Positions 24,395 to 38,655 are shown, counted from the stretch's first letter. The stretch is 64,000 bases of DNA from Piper betle (GCA_033002965.1 JAURVB010003514.1:62001-126000); one strand, 5' to 3'. Notes: generated by a model not told the origin, from the sequence alone. Program-made: numbers and translations.

Positions 24395-27300
24395 ATGGCC
24401 GGAATCAAGGGGGCTTCGCGGCTGGCGACGTTGGCGTTCGCGCCGGACTCGCCTTACCTGGCGGCGGGGACGATGGCGGGGGCGGTGGATCTGTCGTTCA
24501 GCTCGTCGGCGAACTTGGAGATCTTCAAGGTCGACTTCCAGTCGGAGGGCTGGGAGATGCCAGTGGTGGGGGAGTGCTCCAGTAGCGAGCGGTTCAACCG
24601 GATTTCGTGGGGGCGGAGGCCGTCGGGGTACGCCGAGGAGTTCGCGCTGGGGCTGGTGGCGGGCGGGCTCGCCGACGGGAGCATCGGGATTTGGAATCCA
24701 GTGAAGCTCATGAGGTGGAATTCGGAATTTGCGATGAATTTTATGTTGATCCGTTCCTTAATTCAATGTAGATTGCAGTTGGCTGTGGATTTAGGGCTTG
24801 TTTTGTGGGTGTTTTGTACTTTTGATTTAGCATTATTTGAACTAATTTGTGGTGGCTGTTGATCTTCGCATAGAATTCGATAGGTTCGATGGGTTGTACG
24901 AGAATACTCCTTGAGGAGCGTTATTTGAGAGTGCCAGCTCTTGCGTTTAGTGTTCAGTGATTAGAACTTATTTCCTAGGAACGTCCAGTGTAGTCGATAT
25001 GCATTATGGTATAAAGTAAAGCATTTGTCACATTAGGGAAACTAAAGTAAAGAGATCTTTTTGATAACAGAGAGGGTGTTAAAAGTATTGAGATAGGAAG
25101 AAAAATATGGTGATAAGAAAAAATTCGATAGGTAGTAGGGGACTACTCCTAGTTGTTGCTGTTTGAGAATACTAGTTCCTGCTAAAGCTTGCTTCGTAGG
25201 ACCATCAACATTGTTCAAGGTTCGAGTGACCTGGCTGGAAATGCAAAACGCAATGTACTAGATGTGAATTTTGTTATAAGTGAAGCATAAAGTTACGAGA
25301 TTTTTTTTAATAATGGAGAGGTGTTTAAAATGTTGAGATAGGAAGAAAAGTTTTAGTGAGATGATAGTTGTGTTGAATATATTCGTAGGAATAGAATGTA
25401 TAAGAACTGCAGGAGCTGGTATCAGTTACAAAGCAGATTTTTCTCTTGGAATTGATCTGTGGCTGCTTCATTTTTTTACGCAGAAAGTCTTGCACAACTG
25501 TTAGTTCATGCTAATATACATTATCCTAGAAAACTGTTTATTGAAGTTTCGACCTTAACAGTGCAGTTGCTTGAGTATGTTGTCGGGGATGGGATGGGTT
25601 ATTTTTTGATAGGTCTTCTTCTTCCACTTCGTCATTTACAGACCCCTTCCCTCCACTTTGTTGTTTACTATCTCAATGATCAATTTTAAAAATTTTATGT
25701 CTGTATGGTAGGTCTACTGTTGTTTATTTTATCGTTATGTTTTAATTCTTTTTAAAAAATTTATGTTGATTCTTTTTTAGTTTCTTCTTTAAGTTTATGT
25801 GCATGTGGAAGTATTGGTTGGAGTTTCAATCGAAAAGAATTGTTGGGAACAGGTGATCTTGGGCAACATTCTTAGTTGAGAAGATAGAATGAAACATGTG
25901 TTCAAGTTGAAATTGCATTGCTTTATCTATAAGTTAAATCAAATTACATTATGATAAATATGCAGACTTTGTCTTTTTGTTTTCGAAATTGACAGGATGT
26001 TTAATATTTTTTTGAACTATATCTTTGTTATGCCTTGTTGTACTTCTTTTAGAAATGATGTTTGATGTCACTGATGTTAGGACATTGTATACTCCTTATT
26101 AGTAATTGGCAAATGTTAGTATGTGTTGATGTGGTATATGAAATACCTTTTTGGCAGTGCGGGGGCAAGTGAATCTATGGTCCAACGACTTCAAAGGCAT
26201 ACTGGACCAGTGAGTGCTTCAGTTGATGCATGTTTTTGACAAAATTGTCCATCTTTACGGTGTGCACTATTGTTTGAGTCATACATCTATCTGTTTTTGG
26301 GCGTAGGTTCGAGGTTTAGCATTTAACACCAGTTCCCCAGAGTTACTTGCGTCAGGAGCTGAAAATGGAGAAGTTTGCATTTGGGATTTGGAGAATCCAA
26401 ATGAGGCTAAGTTGTTTCCGGCCCTCAAGGCATGCTTGCGTCTTCATCTTTTCAGTTTTTTTTACTAGCTTGTCGTCAAGGCCTATCGGAAATACTTTCA
26501 ACGGTGAAGGAGATATACAAATTTGCCATGCATTCCAGTGGGGTGCTATACACAAACTACGAATGCATATTTGAATTGGGCTGTGCTTTGCGTATATGTT
26601 TTCCTTGTCTAGGAAAAAAAAATGAGTTGGCTGGAAAGAATCTCATATTGTGTAAATCCTAATTGTGCAGTTTATCTCATGTAGCTTAGATTAGCTTAAT
26701 TTTAAACCATAGGCTGTATGAAACAGTGAGGTGTGTTTGTGGTTGGTTGTTTAGGATGGAAATTGTATAGTATTAAAGTAATATTAAGTGGTCCCCTTTC
26801 CTAACAATTTGAGTTTTTAAGACAAGCGGTTCGACCATCTGAAATTTACATGTATAAGAGCCAAAGGGTAGGGGGTGGAGGTTGAATCCTGTTGGTGCTA
26901 TATGCTAAGAGAAGTATTAAGTTGCCCCACATTCACCCAATGGTCTATTTGCCCCGTGTTTGTTGTTTGTCCACGAGATAAAAATTTGCTTGCACGTAAA
27001 GAGGTGTGTTAAAATAAATATTAAGTGATTCCCTTTTCTAACCACTTGAGCTTTTGGGTCAAGTGGGTTAGACTATCTAAAATTTACATATAGATTTTTG
27101 TTACCTTCTAGCACTCTGTAGTTTACATCTTTTTGGGTAATTATATACTTTTTCTCCAATGAGTCATCAAAATTCAATACCTATCTAATAATGCCATGCT
27201 ATTTGTTCTGGCTTTCTCCTTTTTTTAAAAAAATATTTAAATTTATCCTCATTCTTGAGTTGCTTTTGTAGAATGTTGGTGCCGGGTCTCAAGGTGAAGT

Positions 27301-30300
27301 TTCATTCCTTTCTTGGAATCCAAGGGTCAAGCACATACTTGCTTCTTGTTTGTATAACGGGACCACCGGTATCGTTTATGCACTCCTTGTGTTGTTTAAA
27401 TTTGTATTTCTTTGTACTGCCCAAAATGAGCTATTGAAATATCTACTTTCATTATTGCCCAGTTGTATGGGATTTGCAGCGTCACAAATCAGTTATTAGG
27501 TGAGCACTTGCAGTAACATTGGTCAAAAGAGATCTTTTCATGATAATTGGAACAATTTTATGCCTTTTCTGACTGTTCATTTTATTACAGTTTCACTGAT
27601 CCACAGCGTCGAAAGTGCTCCGTGTTGCAATGGCATCCTGACAAGTCAACTGAACTCATCGTTGCCTATGATGATGATAGACACCCTTCATTGTGTGTAA
27701 GTAACAATTTTCTTTCCTGTTAATGAAATATATTTAACAGGAAAATGTGCCAAAGAAAACTATGTTTTGGGCTTTTAAAGGAGTCAGCTAATGTGGAAAG
27801 ATATGACTATGTTACTGTTCATTTCGGGCAAGATTTGGACATTGGCGGACTTTGATAAATACTGTGTGTTGAAATATCTCGTTTATTTATGTACTTGTCT
27901 ATCTAGGTTGTGGTTATCTAAACCTAGTCTATAGGTGTTGTTGATAGTTGAGAGATGTCTGGGATATATCATGTATCTTTCCCTAGAATTATGTGCATTG
28001 TTGTAACTGATTTGTGTCTATAATGGAGAAGATAACTATAATGAACTCAATTCATTTTTGAGTCACCTTTCCATATTCCTATTCTATCCTTTTGTTAATC
28101 AACATGTCATCGAGCCAGAGATTCATAGGGATGTGTGACTTTTCTATTTTCCCTTTTTCCATCTCTCAACTATCTACTACACCCATAGACTAGGTTTAGA
28201 TAACTACTATCTAGATAGATAAGTACGACATAAATAAATGAGATATTTCAACACTGATAGTATCCTTCTGATTTAACACTTATGAATATATGACATCAGT
28301 AACAAATAATAAATAATTAGAAATGAACTTCATAGAAGGGCACACAATGAAATCAAAAACTCTAAAAAGTTGCAAGGGATCAATGGATTGCAATAGAAAA
28401 TTCTGAAATTAGTAATGGCATTTTGGACAAAAAGATTATGTCAATTATGGATGTGAATGGACTAGAACATTAATGTCGATGTGCAGTCCTTATATATATT
28501 TTTGGATAAGGATAAGGCTTTAATATTGTTTATGAGTTGTTGCTGACTGCTTTATTTCGCATTTTCTTTACTTTCATGTTTAAGTTCTTTTTTTGCCTTC
28601 CTCTTTGTTTCTTTCCTTGCAAATGATTGCATAGGTTTTTTAGTAGATGATGGCTTATCCCACGTATACAGTTACAGAATTTTACAAGAATTTTTTGGGG
28701 CCTCGCTGAGTTTTTTTATTTGTGTATGGTTCAGATTTCTTTTGTCAGTTTCTAGTTTTCTATTTTAGATATGCTGTAGTATTTCCAGTTTCTATACTTT
28801 TCCCTTTTTATAGCATGATGTGAAACTGCTATGGATTCACTAGCATTTTTGAATTTCTTTGGATATGCTTGACTAACAGTTAGATCATCCGGATATATAT
28901 TAGCTTTGTCTTCACTAGGCATGTACAGAAGTAAATTGTTAGTTTCCTACTATTAGTAACCTTGTTTTTCTTTTCTTCAATGAGATTAATGCCTTATGTG
29001 CTTGTGAGTAAAACTATATTTTTGGCCCAAAATGATAGCTTTATTTGTGGTTCGTTGTCAATAACTGGCCCTTGATTTTTTTTTCTTTTACATTAACATT
29101 TTGGAATTTTCTTTTTTCATAGGTTTGGGATGTCAGAAACACATTGTCACCTAGTAAAGAGTTTGTAGGCCATACCAAAGGTATGTTTTTGTTGGTTAGA
29201 TATTATACTGAATTTGCACATTTATTTGAATCGCAAAATAGTTGATGGTTTTATTGTTTATTAATTGTCACATTGCACGGCTGAGTTAAAGCTTGAAAGT
29301 CTATGAAATTCAGTTATTTCAATGATGGTTTTCCTTTACTTTTGATGGTTTGGAACTGGCATTAGCCAATTGAAATGTAACATTCTATTAATTTTCCCTT
29401 CTTAAACACTCGTTGGTTGCAAAAAATAGTTATTTATTTGTCTGACTTTGTCGTCTCGAATTTCATTATTCTTTTGTATCCAAGTACGAGTTTATAGTCA
29501 TTTTTTTAAAAATCCTTTGTTTATTAAAATCATTTCTTCACTGGAAGATATTTGAAAGCGCACATAAAAATAAACATGCAGTATTATTTAAGGTTGACAT
29601 AAAGGAGATTTGTTGTTGTCAAAAGCTTTAGCATTTCTCCTAGCATGGAACCTAACCTAGAATCCATGTCCCAGCCCCTTTTTGGGAGATGGTGGACTGG
29701 AAGAAAAAACATAATGTTTACATAATGGCTGCTATTTTTGTATGGAAACTTTTTGCCTATTCCCATTCATTCTCAGCCCACCCCTCCCTCCAGGTTACTT
29801 GGGTCCATAACTTTCCGTATGTGCTCCATAACTTTCCTGTATGTGGTGAAAGAATGATGCCCTTCTTCTATATGGTTGGCTAGAAAGTTTTTATCGGCCA
29901 TGCATATTTCTCCTTCTTTTAATTGTGGAAACTTAACGCAGTTCATGACCATACAGTTTAGGTTTAACAGATCCTCTTTTCATTTTCCTTTCTGCTATTA
30001 TGTGTTTTCGTTGTCTTTTGGGTAGAATTGGTTGTTTGGGCTTGTCATTTTTTTGTTAAATCATTTATTATGTGAAAATTCCAATCAGGTGTGCTTGCAA
30101 TGTCATGGTGTCCTTATGATGTTTCTTATCTGCTTACTTGCGCTAAGGATAACAGAACTATTTGTTGGGATTCCAATAGTGGTGAGGTACGAAAGACATT
30201 CTAGTTTTTATTTCCTTCTGTTTGCTTTTGTTGGTGTTCAGAATTTCCTTAGATTTTTTGTGTGAAACACTGAGAATATATATTAAGAATGTTTGATGCT

Positions 30301-33300
30301 TCCTTGCGCTTCTTTATTCTTTGCAGATAGTCTGTGAAGTGCCTGGGGGCAGCAATTGGAATTTTGATATTCACTGGTATCCGAGCATGCCAGGAATCAT
30401 TTCGGCTTCTTCTTTTGATGGAAAAATTGGTTTATACAATATAGAGGTGAAAATAATTGTACTTGGACATAATCCATTTATATTAATAATTATGGCCCAT
30501 TGATTTTTCTTTCTACTAATGCAGGCTTGCCCTAGATATGCATCCACAGCTGGTGACACAACTGGTGGTACTAGTCTTTAAATCAATTGGGCTTAGTTTG
30601 GTGATAAAATGCCAGGATATTTTTTGTTTGGTCATTATTTATTGCTTTTGTTTTGTTATCTTTATAATATCATCTCTAGTATTTATCTTGCGGCTTCTAT
30701 TTTTTGGACTAGGCAATAGTAGGAACTTTGAAGGATTAACTGGGTTAAACATCAGTATTGATTAACTATACAATTTGAGGGATTTTTATTTTTTTCCATA
30801 TTATTACTTATTTGTGCAGCTCACTTGCGGGCTCCGAAATGGATGAAGCGCCCAGTAGGGGCCTCTTTTGGTTTTGGAGGAAAGCTTGTTTCATTCCACT
30901 CTAGTACACCATCCAAGTCAGAGGTAATTCCCATGGGATATTCTTTGGTTGTTTATGGAAAGTTTTTGATGAACTCTGTTTTTCTTGTAGGTTTATGTAA
31001 ACACTGTAGTGACTGAAACCAGTTTGGTAAGCCGCTCAAGTGAATTTGAGGCTGCTATTCAAAATGGTGAGAGGCCTTCAATGAGAAGTTTATGCGATCG
31101 GAAGAGTCAAGAGGCAGATTCAGAAGAAGAGCGAGAAACTTGGAATATTTTGAAGGTCATGTTTGAGGATGATGGGGAAGCAAGATCAAAGCTGCTTGTT
31201 CATTTAGGTTTCAGTTTGCCTCCACCTGAAACAAATGAAAACGTAGAAGAGATTCTTAGCCAGGAAATTAGCAAAGGTCTTAATCTTGATGGAAGCATTG
31301 TAGAAACGCACCTGAGTGGAGGAGATCTTTCATTTTCAGCAGACAATGGGGATGATTTCTTTAACAATCTGCAAAGCCCTAAAGCTGGTTTCTCAGTTTC
31401 AGCCAGTGCTGATGACTTTCCTATTGAAAGTAGTGAAAAGTCCAATGGGGAACTGGTACAGCAGGATTCTGCTGAAATATCACACAGTTCGGTAGATGTT
31501 AACATTCTGCGTGCTTTGGTTGTCGGTGACTACAAAGGGGCTGTCGATCAATGCATGTCTGCGAATAGGATGGACCATGCTTTAATTATTGCAAAGATGG
31601 GCCCTCCTTCCTTATGGGAGAGCACTCGTTCTCAGTGCTTGAAGAAAAGTCAATCATGCTACATAGAGGTTTGTTCTATGTTACTGTATTTTACCAACCG
31701 GCTTTTTACACATTTCTCAAATTTTAATTACACGAGCTTTGTCTTTTTAGGTGATTCTGGGGATGGTTAATAATGACCTGATGAGCCTTGTTAAGACAAG
31801 TCCCCTTCATTTGTGGAAAGAAACACTTGCCTTGTTGTGCTCAGTAAGTTCTTTTTTACATACTGTGCATTAGTATGTTTATGACTTCATAAATAAATGA
31901 CATGTGCTTTAAGAGTTCTGTTTCTCGTTAGGTTTGACTTTTTTGTTGATTAGTTTGCACAAGGTGATGAATGGATGCTCTTATGTGATACTCTTGCTTC
32001 ACGACTGATGGCTGCTGGAAATGCATTAGCTGCTACTCTCAGTTATATCTGTGCAGGAAATATAGATAAAACTATTGAAATTTGGTCAAGCAGTAGTAAA
32101 AACAATCCCCAAGGGAAAGCCTACGTTGACCTTTTTCAGGTTAGCTGTTTCTCTCTCATTTCCTTTGTGCTATATTAAGGTTTCAACATTGCCTGTGTAC
32201 ATTTTTATTTCAAATTGATGGTACAAAGGACATTCTTGCATTCTAATTGTGTTTAAGTGGTGTGACCATTTAGATTATTTGCAGGATTTGATGGAGAAGA
32301 CAATTGTTCTTGCTTTGGCAACTGGGCAAAAACATTTTACAGCATCTTTTACTAAGTTGCTGGAGAACTATGCTGAACTGCTGGCTAGTCAGGGTCTTTT
32401 AACAACTGCTAGGAAATACCTAAAGCTTTTAGCCATTGAAGACTCTTCCACTGAGCTTGCTCTCTTACATGATCGGATTTCTTTCTCAGTTGAAGGTAAT
32501 GGAACTGCTGTGGATTGTTTGTTGCATCATCATCCACCTACTCCCAAATTGTTGGTCCAGGCACAGAGATCATGTGCTGCTACTTCATTTGATCATAGAC
32601 TATCAACACTTCTGAGTGCATGCCATTTCTTTTTTAGCAGCCCCCATCCACATCCTTGTAAGCTCTATGGACTTTTTGTTTCTCACAAATTGTAAGCTCA
32701 TATACTCCCAGCATTCCATCTTATAATTGAGTCTGGCCAAGTTGATCCCTAGAAGTAGGTATTTCTTCCAACCAAGCACTATCCTTCTTTCTCACTCTTT
32801 TAGTTGCCATGACTGGCTCAGTCTCACATTCACCATGTGTACACGTGAATGTGGCATGGTCCTCGCATGCCCTGTCGCTCATAATCATTGCCATCCACGT
32901 ATGCTTATGATCCTCTTTCTGCAAGCGATTCTCTCCACAAATGATGCTTTACCGCCAGTCTTATCCCATTGCATCTGCCCTTGGCCAGTAACTCCATTCT
33001 CTTGCTGCTTTCAGCCTCACGACCATCTCAACATTGTGGGCAAAACTGGCCCAATTGGATGCTTTGAACCGGCTGGATATGTCCATGAGTTGACATAGTA
33101 TCAATATTTAGATGGTCTTATCTCCAAATCTGATTTCTGTAGTTGTAGCCTATTTCTATATTGAATTCACGGCGAATTAGTAGTCTTGATTGATTACAAT
33201 TTTCACATCATTTCCTTTTACTTTCTTGCCACCTTAGAGCAACCTATTACCTATGAGGCACGCTACACTAACCTTGTGTCATCCCAAAATTTTCATTTTA

Positions 33301-36300
33301 TTCTTCTTTCCTTTAGTGATCTAAATTTAATTTATCATGCTCTTGCTTATATGATATTTGGTCGAGCTAATCTCCATTATGTAGCTTACACAGAATGCTG
33401 ACCCTTCGTAATTTTTCACTTGAACTGGATTTGCTGTTTCACGCTGTAACTAAGATACACTTGAAGCAATAGTGGTCAGGACTTTATATGAAAGGAGATA
33501 GAATATACATTTACTAGTCGGATTCCTTTCTTGATGCTAACAATTTGCTTTACGTGGGCGTGAGTTTACATTTCAAATGATTAAACAATGGTGGCTGCAG
33601 CATGCTTTGGCTGAATTATTAAACCAGCTATTAATCTATACTAAATTATACCCTTTCCTTCTATGCACTGACTAAGAAGATCTACATTCAATATAGTAAT
33701 TTGTGAGCGGTTTAGACATTCCATAAACAAATTGGCATGCTCCAAGGTAACAAATACATTGTTTTTATGAAATTTCCTTCTTTTTTAAAGCTTGGGTAAG
33801 CCATAAGCATATATCATTATGCCATGGCAGCACAAGAACTTTAGTTAACCGTGTTCTTGTGCAACATATAATTGCTTTTATTTATGTTCAACATATTTGT
33901 CAGAATTCTTTAATATGAGAAAGCTTTTGGTATCCGCATATGCCCCTATGTCAAAGACATTTGTATTAAACAGTTGTCTTGCTTTTGTATAACTAAAATA
34001 ATTGGGCAATGAACACTAAATATTTTGGATAGTAAAATTTCTCTTAAACATTATGCTGCCAAATAGTGTGAGATTCAAAATTTTGACAAAAACTCTACAT
34101 GAGACTGATCTATGGTAGGGCCTAATTTTGGCTCCTTCCAACACGAGATATTAGCAAGTAACCAAAAGTTTATTGTTTTTGGGGTTTTATTTCTTTAGTT
34201 AGAAGTAGGAGATTTAAGTAAGCAGTTCTGAGGTAGATGAAAACTTTTTTTTTGCAGTATGGATATTAGTTCATGTTGGTTTCTGACTTTTGATGTGACG
34301 TTGTTTTCTTTTCAAAGCTGCCTTAAAATCATTGCTTCATGTGGTTTTCTTATCAGATTATTTATATCATCGGATAGGAAGTTATTGATTGCTTTTGTGC
34401 ATCAGCATCTCATTGGATAGAATCTTCTATCCAGCATTCTGTACTCAAACTGCCAATTAAATTTGCTGGCAAAACTGATCTTGATAAATTTGTTCTGCAG
34501 AAGACAACGTGAGTCCAGTACCCTCTGTGAACACATCAAGTGAAGCACAACCTCGGTATGCAGATTTAGCTGGTGTTGGTGCTGCTGATGCTTCACATCA
34601 CTACTATAAGGTATTTGAATAGGTCCATGGTTTGGATCAGATGGTGACACCAGGTTTACAAAAGATGTTTATTTTTGTTTTTTTCGTTTGTATCAGGAAA
34701 TGCCCCCATCTCAGCCTACTTTCGGCTTTCCAGGAAATCCTTATGGGGAAGGTTATCAACAGCCTTTTGGTGGTGCATCTTATGGGGGAGGTTATCAGCC
34801 TATGCAACCGAAGCCACAGCAATTCCAAGATTATATGACCACTCCTTTTCAGCCAACACCATCTCCTACTGTGTTTCTTCCTTCCCAAACTGCTCCTTTG
34901 TCGCAGGTATTTGTTCTCTATTTTTGCTAACAGAATTTGCAACAATTATTGTCTAGGTTTCATGATTTGTCTGTGCATGCTATGGTTTTGCATGCACAAA
35001 CATATGTCCTGAGATTTTCCATCTGATTGCTTGTGTTTGTTAAGATTAAATAATGGTTTTATATATTTTGGCAGATACGTACCAGGATTTCTTAAATTAT
35101 TTTTTTAACAGAAAATATTTAATAATTGAAGCCAAAGAATCTATTACAGTATTTAACAACTTAATGGTGAATAACATCTTTTAATTCTTGTACAAACTGC
35201 ACTTTCATGGGAGATAAGCTGATTTTTACCAGTTCAACAGCTTATATAAATGATAAGCTAAGGGCTTGTTGAAAGAGTGTATTACTAATTCTTGAAACCT
35301 TAATTTTACATGTAATGTCTACAAATAACATTTATTTTAATCAAAGTAAGAAAGTGTAAATAAATTTACCGCTTACTCTAGTCTAGTTAGTGGACAAGTG
35401 TGAACAACACATTGCCTTATTTTTCTTTTGTGGAAAACTTTGAGTTCACAATTAGTTTGAACTGATTATGATTCCATTTAAAAGAATATTAATTTGGAAG
35501 TTGGAATTTCTTCTTGCTTCTGAAGCCAAACTTTGGCTCAACTCCTGTCCCAACACAACCACCTGCAGTGAAGACTTTTGTTCCAGCAACGCCAGCTTTG
35601 CCTAAAAATGTGGAGCAATATCAGCAACCTACTTTGGGCTCTCAACTTCCGGTTTGATTTTCGGATTCTTGTTGAATTAATATATTCATTGTTTCCTTTC
35701 ATCTGTTAATCTTTGCTTACAACTATGTGTATTTTTCCAGGGAGTACCTAATGTTGCATATCATAGTGAAACAAATGCACTTGGACACATTCCTACTGGT
35801 CCTCCAACTATGATTGGTTCAATTGATGGCCCAAAATTGCCTCCTAGCTACGGAACAAGAGGGGGCTTTACACCAATGAGTGCACAAAGTCTTAGCCAAA
35901 CAGGTGTCACTCCTGCTCCACCGTCACATCTCACCCAAGCACCTGTGCAACCAGTTTCTGCACCTTCTGCTCCTCCACCAACTGTTCAAACAGTTGATAC
36001 GTCGAAAGTGCCTTGTAAGTTTCTGCCTTCAATAAGTTAGTCTTACTCCCCCCCCATATTTAACAATTTTCATTATCCAGAAAGATTTTAATCTTCTTTC
36101 CTAATTTTATCGCGCTCTATTTTCTTGTTGCTTGAATGTATAATGTGTTTGAACAAACTTTGGCAGCTGAGCTTAAGCCTGTGATTGGAACATTGACAAA
36201 ACTTTTCAATGAGACGACTGAAGCTCTTGGTGGTTTGCGTGCTAATCCTGCCAAGAAGCGTGAGATAGAAGATAATTCACGGAAAATTGGTTCTTTATTT

Positions 36301-37118
36301 GCGAAGATAAATAGTGGGGATATATCTCCTAATGCTGCAACGAAGCTTGGTCAACTATGCCAAGCATTGGATGCTGGAGATTTTCCTGGAGCACTCCACA
36401 TCCAGGTAAATCTTGTATTGTAGATGTGTTGCATTTTCTCGTTCTCATTCTCCAATACAAGCCAAATAACTGCATAAATACATTATAAGTCTGAACAGTG
36501 CTTTTCCATTTTCATTGCAATGTTTTTTGTTGAAGTTTCGCTATACCATAGGCTGGTTGACAAGCAAATACTGATGAACCAGCTAAACCTATGCAGTTTG
36601 TATTTTGTTTAATTCTTTTTTATTTTGTTCTGTGATTTCGAAAGGTGATCTTTGTAGTGGAAAATGATTGGATGCTCGATGTGTTACAAATTTGTGGGTT
36701 TAAAATAGTGGGGACAAAGGATAGTAGACAAAGATCAGTTAAGTGTGGCAGAGATATGTGGTCAGCAAAGTCTGACATGAATTGGATTGGAGAGGCGTAG
36801 TACTAATAGAAATAAATTTTAAAGTGCAGACTTTAGAGAGTTGTGCTGACATGGATTGGAGAGGCACAGTACTAATGAAAATGGTTTTTAAAGTGCAGAC
36901 TTTGGGAATGTCCCAAGTTTCTCCTATTCACTGGATACTGTTGACAAAATTCTATGATGTTCAACCTGGAAGACAAAATCACTGAATGCTTTCAACTGAT
37001 TGGGGATTATTATGTATGGCAGGTTCTCCTTACAACAAGTGATTGGGATGAATGCAACTTTTGGCTTGCAGCGCTTAAAAGAATGATCAAAACTAGGCAG
37101 AATGCAAGGATAAATTGA
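24395..37118 (+). CDS. SEC31: SEC31, COPII outer-coat subunit (complete, 21 coding exons, 1,126 aa)
   Basis: SEC31 pairs with SEC13 to form the outer cage of COPII vesicles that leave the ER, and stimulates SAR1 GTP hydrolysis through SEC23. Residues 1-350 form the WD40 propeller (opening MAGIKG; later [30 protein letters not shown]). A short conserved block follows ([14 protein letters not shown]). About residues 555-775 match the alpha-helical ancestral coatomer element ([59 protein letters not shown]). Residues about 776-1016 are Pro/Gln-rich, with PPPTVQT at the end. Residues 1017-1126 form the helical C-terminal domain ([29 protein letters not shown]). The length is close to the roughly 1,100 aa of Arabidopsis SEC31 proteins. 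The ATG is in good context (GCCATGGCC). All junctions preserve frame and the gene looks functional. Confidence 0.97.
26430..27271 (+). other. Non-canonical GC-AG intron 3 of SEC31
   Basis: The frame reads ...CCG GCC CTC AAG|GCATGC, then TTTTGTAG|AAT GTT GGT. Only this boundary keeps the WD40 frame. The nearest downstream GT (GCTTGC|GTCTTC) would add 10 nt and shift frame. GC-AG introns are a known minor class. Confidence 0.8.
27868..28252. repeat. Fold-back insertion in SEC31 intron 6
   Basis: Arms 27868-27957 and 28160-28252 are imperfect inverted repeats of about 90 bp (GTTGAAATATCTCGTTTATT... against ...AATAAATGAGATATTTCAAC). They are separated by about 200 bp. The spacer ends in CATGTCATCGAGCCAGAG, reminiscent of a Met-tRNA primer site after a copia LTR. 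A nested or rearranged copia LTR is therefore plausible. Confidence 0.8.
32496..34500 (+). other. SEC31 intron 15, 2-kb
   Basis: GAAG|GTAATG to TTCTGCAG|AAG. Short open frames inside (for example 32727-33098) have no recognisable domain, and I see no repeat structure explaining its length. Confidence 0.6.
36773..36915. repeat. 74-bp tandem duplication in SEC31 intron 20
   Basis: TGACATGAATTGG at 36773 and TGACATGGATTGG at 36847 start two copies that share GGAGAGGC, GTACTAAT and AAAGTGCAGACTTT. Confidence 0.85.
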
Positions 37119-37750
37119 ATCGTAAAATTTCAGATGTCTGGCTCAACACAACCTGTCCAAGCGCTCTTTGAATTTCATGTTCAGATCCATATGCTTATAA
37201 GTGGGTGGGCTTTTTTTGCACGGGCTGCTTTTCTTCTTTAAAATATAATTTTACTGATTGGCACTTGATCGAGTATTCTTTATTTTGGTAGGTAGGTGAT
37301 ACCATTTATGAGTTTGAGTTGGTAATTTGAGATCTGTTTAGGTAGTGGCTGCTGTACTTTAAGTTCTGCTGTAAAAGCTAATGTTATATACGAGTTGGAC
37401 ATTGAGATCCCCTAGTGATTTGCCTTTGTTCTGCATTTATTTTGTATAATTGAAGCTTCAAAATTTGATTTTCTTACCAGCACAATTAGTGGGATGGAAG
37501 TACTTACTAAATTATATCCAAGTACGAATTGTGCATTTCTTGCAACTGAGCTCTATAAGATATTGGATTCGTATGCTTTTTGCAGGGCCGCATTGAAATT
37601 TAAAATTTTGAATATAGTAGTTTCGTTTGTGTATACCAGTTTCCACAAGGTGAATTGTTATGTAACTAATTTTGGTGTGATACCTATGAGAATTAGGCAT
37701 TCATGGGATGTGTTTTTGAGATGTATATTTATATATATTTGTTGAAATAA
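37119..37750 (+). other. SEC31 3' flank / probable 3'UTR
   Basis: No coding potential follows the TGA. The segment 37298-37566 is the counterpart of the decayed copy at 14150-14408. The polyadenylation site cannot be fixed by eye. An AATAATA-type signal at about 37746 is one candidate. Confidence 0.5.
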
Positions 37751-38655
37751 TAGCATCCGTTTGGTTATGGGGCGAGGCTACGCTTATCGACAAATCAGTT
37801 GAACCGGCTGATTCGTCTGGGAAAATATTTATAATTTTTAAAAACAATGATTATTCTTTAAAAGAAAAATACAAAATGATTATAATGATTTCTTCTGTGG
37901 TAAGTATTTAGAGTTTCTAGCCGTTCCAATGACCAACTTTAGGGAGAAAAATGCACATCATCTGGATGCACAGTGCAAAAGCCTCAACAAATGAGATCAT
38001 TGCTGTGGGCGCTTCCACGGGATTGGGTGGTGTATGGTCTATTGAGTGATACGTCCAAGCAGTTGATGAGCCAAATAAAAGATAATTTTTGTTGAAATTG
38101 GGTTTCATTCTTTTTTCTGTATCTTTTTGTCACAACTATACCGAAAGGCAAAAAGACATCAGTGAGGAAGTCTAAACTGCACAAATGTGGATTTAGACGG
38201 TTTAACTACTACTCCAAAAGCTCAACTAATTAAGAAAGGAAAATTTTTATTATTTACTTTAATAATCTTTTTACGCGCACGTAAAAATTAACGGCATCGT
38301 AGATGGACAAATGGGGGTTAAACTGTGGATCCAAAATAAATTAGAGCATTTTAAAAAAGTACTATTTAATATTTACGCTAACAAATGGGATTGGCTTAAA
38401 TTTCTCGAAAAGATGCGTACAAAAGTTGGTTAAAGTAGCTTTTTTATGTTTGCATCCAAAAATTTGAAGGAGAAAAAAAGCTAAATATATACTTTTTTGA
38501 AGGAAAAAAAATGAAAATTTTTGATGTACATACACATTTTATTTATATATTTAGATTTTAAGACGTGTTGAATGTGAGATTAATTTTTAGGAGTTATTAT
38601 AATTCACTTATCTTATAAAATTCCATCTTAAAATTTTTACTTGGTCCGTTGCTAA
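37751..38655. other. AT-rich intergenic DNA
   Basis: No gene or repeat recognised between SEC31 and LTR A5. Confidence 0.4.

Larger units (their letters stand above)
24395..37118 (+). other. SEC31: SEC31 coding exon map
   Basis: Coding exons read from splice sites and frame: 24395-24714, 26158-26209, 26307-26429, 27272-27368, 27463-27499, 27591-27696, 29123-29180, 30089-30186, 30327-30446, 30525-30567, 30820-30923, 30991-31668, 31751-31843, 31954-32139, 32285-32495, 34501-34610, 34697-34906, 35526-35651, 35741-36014, 36167-36405, 37023-37118. The sum is 3,381 nt including TGA. All introns are GT-AG except intron 3. The longest are intron 15 (2,005 bp), intron 1 (1,443 bp) and intron 6 (1,426 bp). 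Exon 1 is strongly GC-rich and later exons are not. Exon boundaries follow homology recalled from plant SEC31 plus consensus sites; transcripts were not available. Confidence 0.85.

Noticed and set aside
31200..31505. Minus-strand 101-codon frame
   Set aside because: Antisense to SEC31 exon 12.
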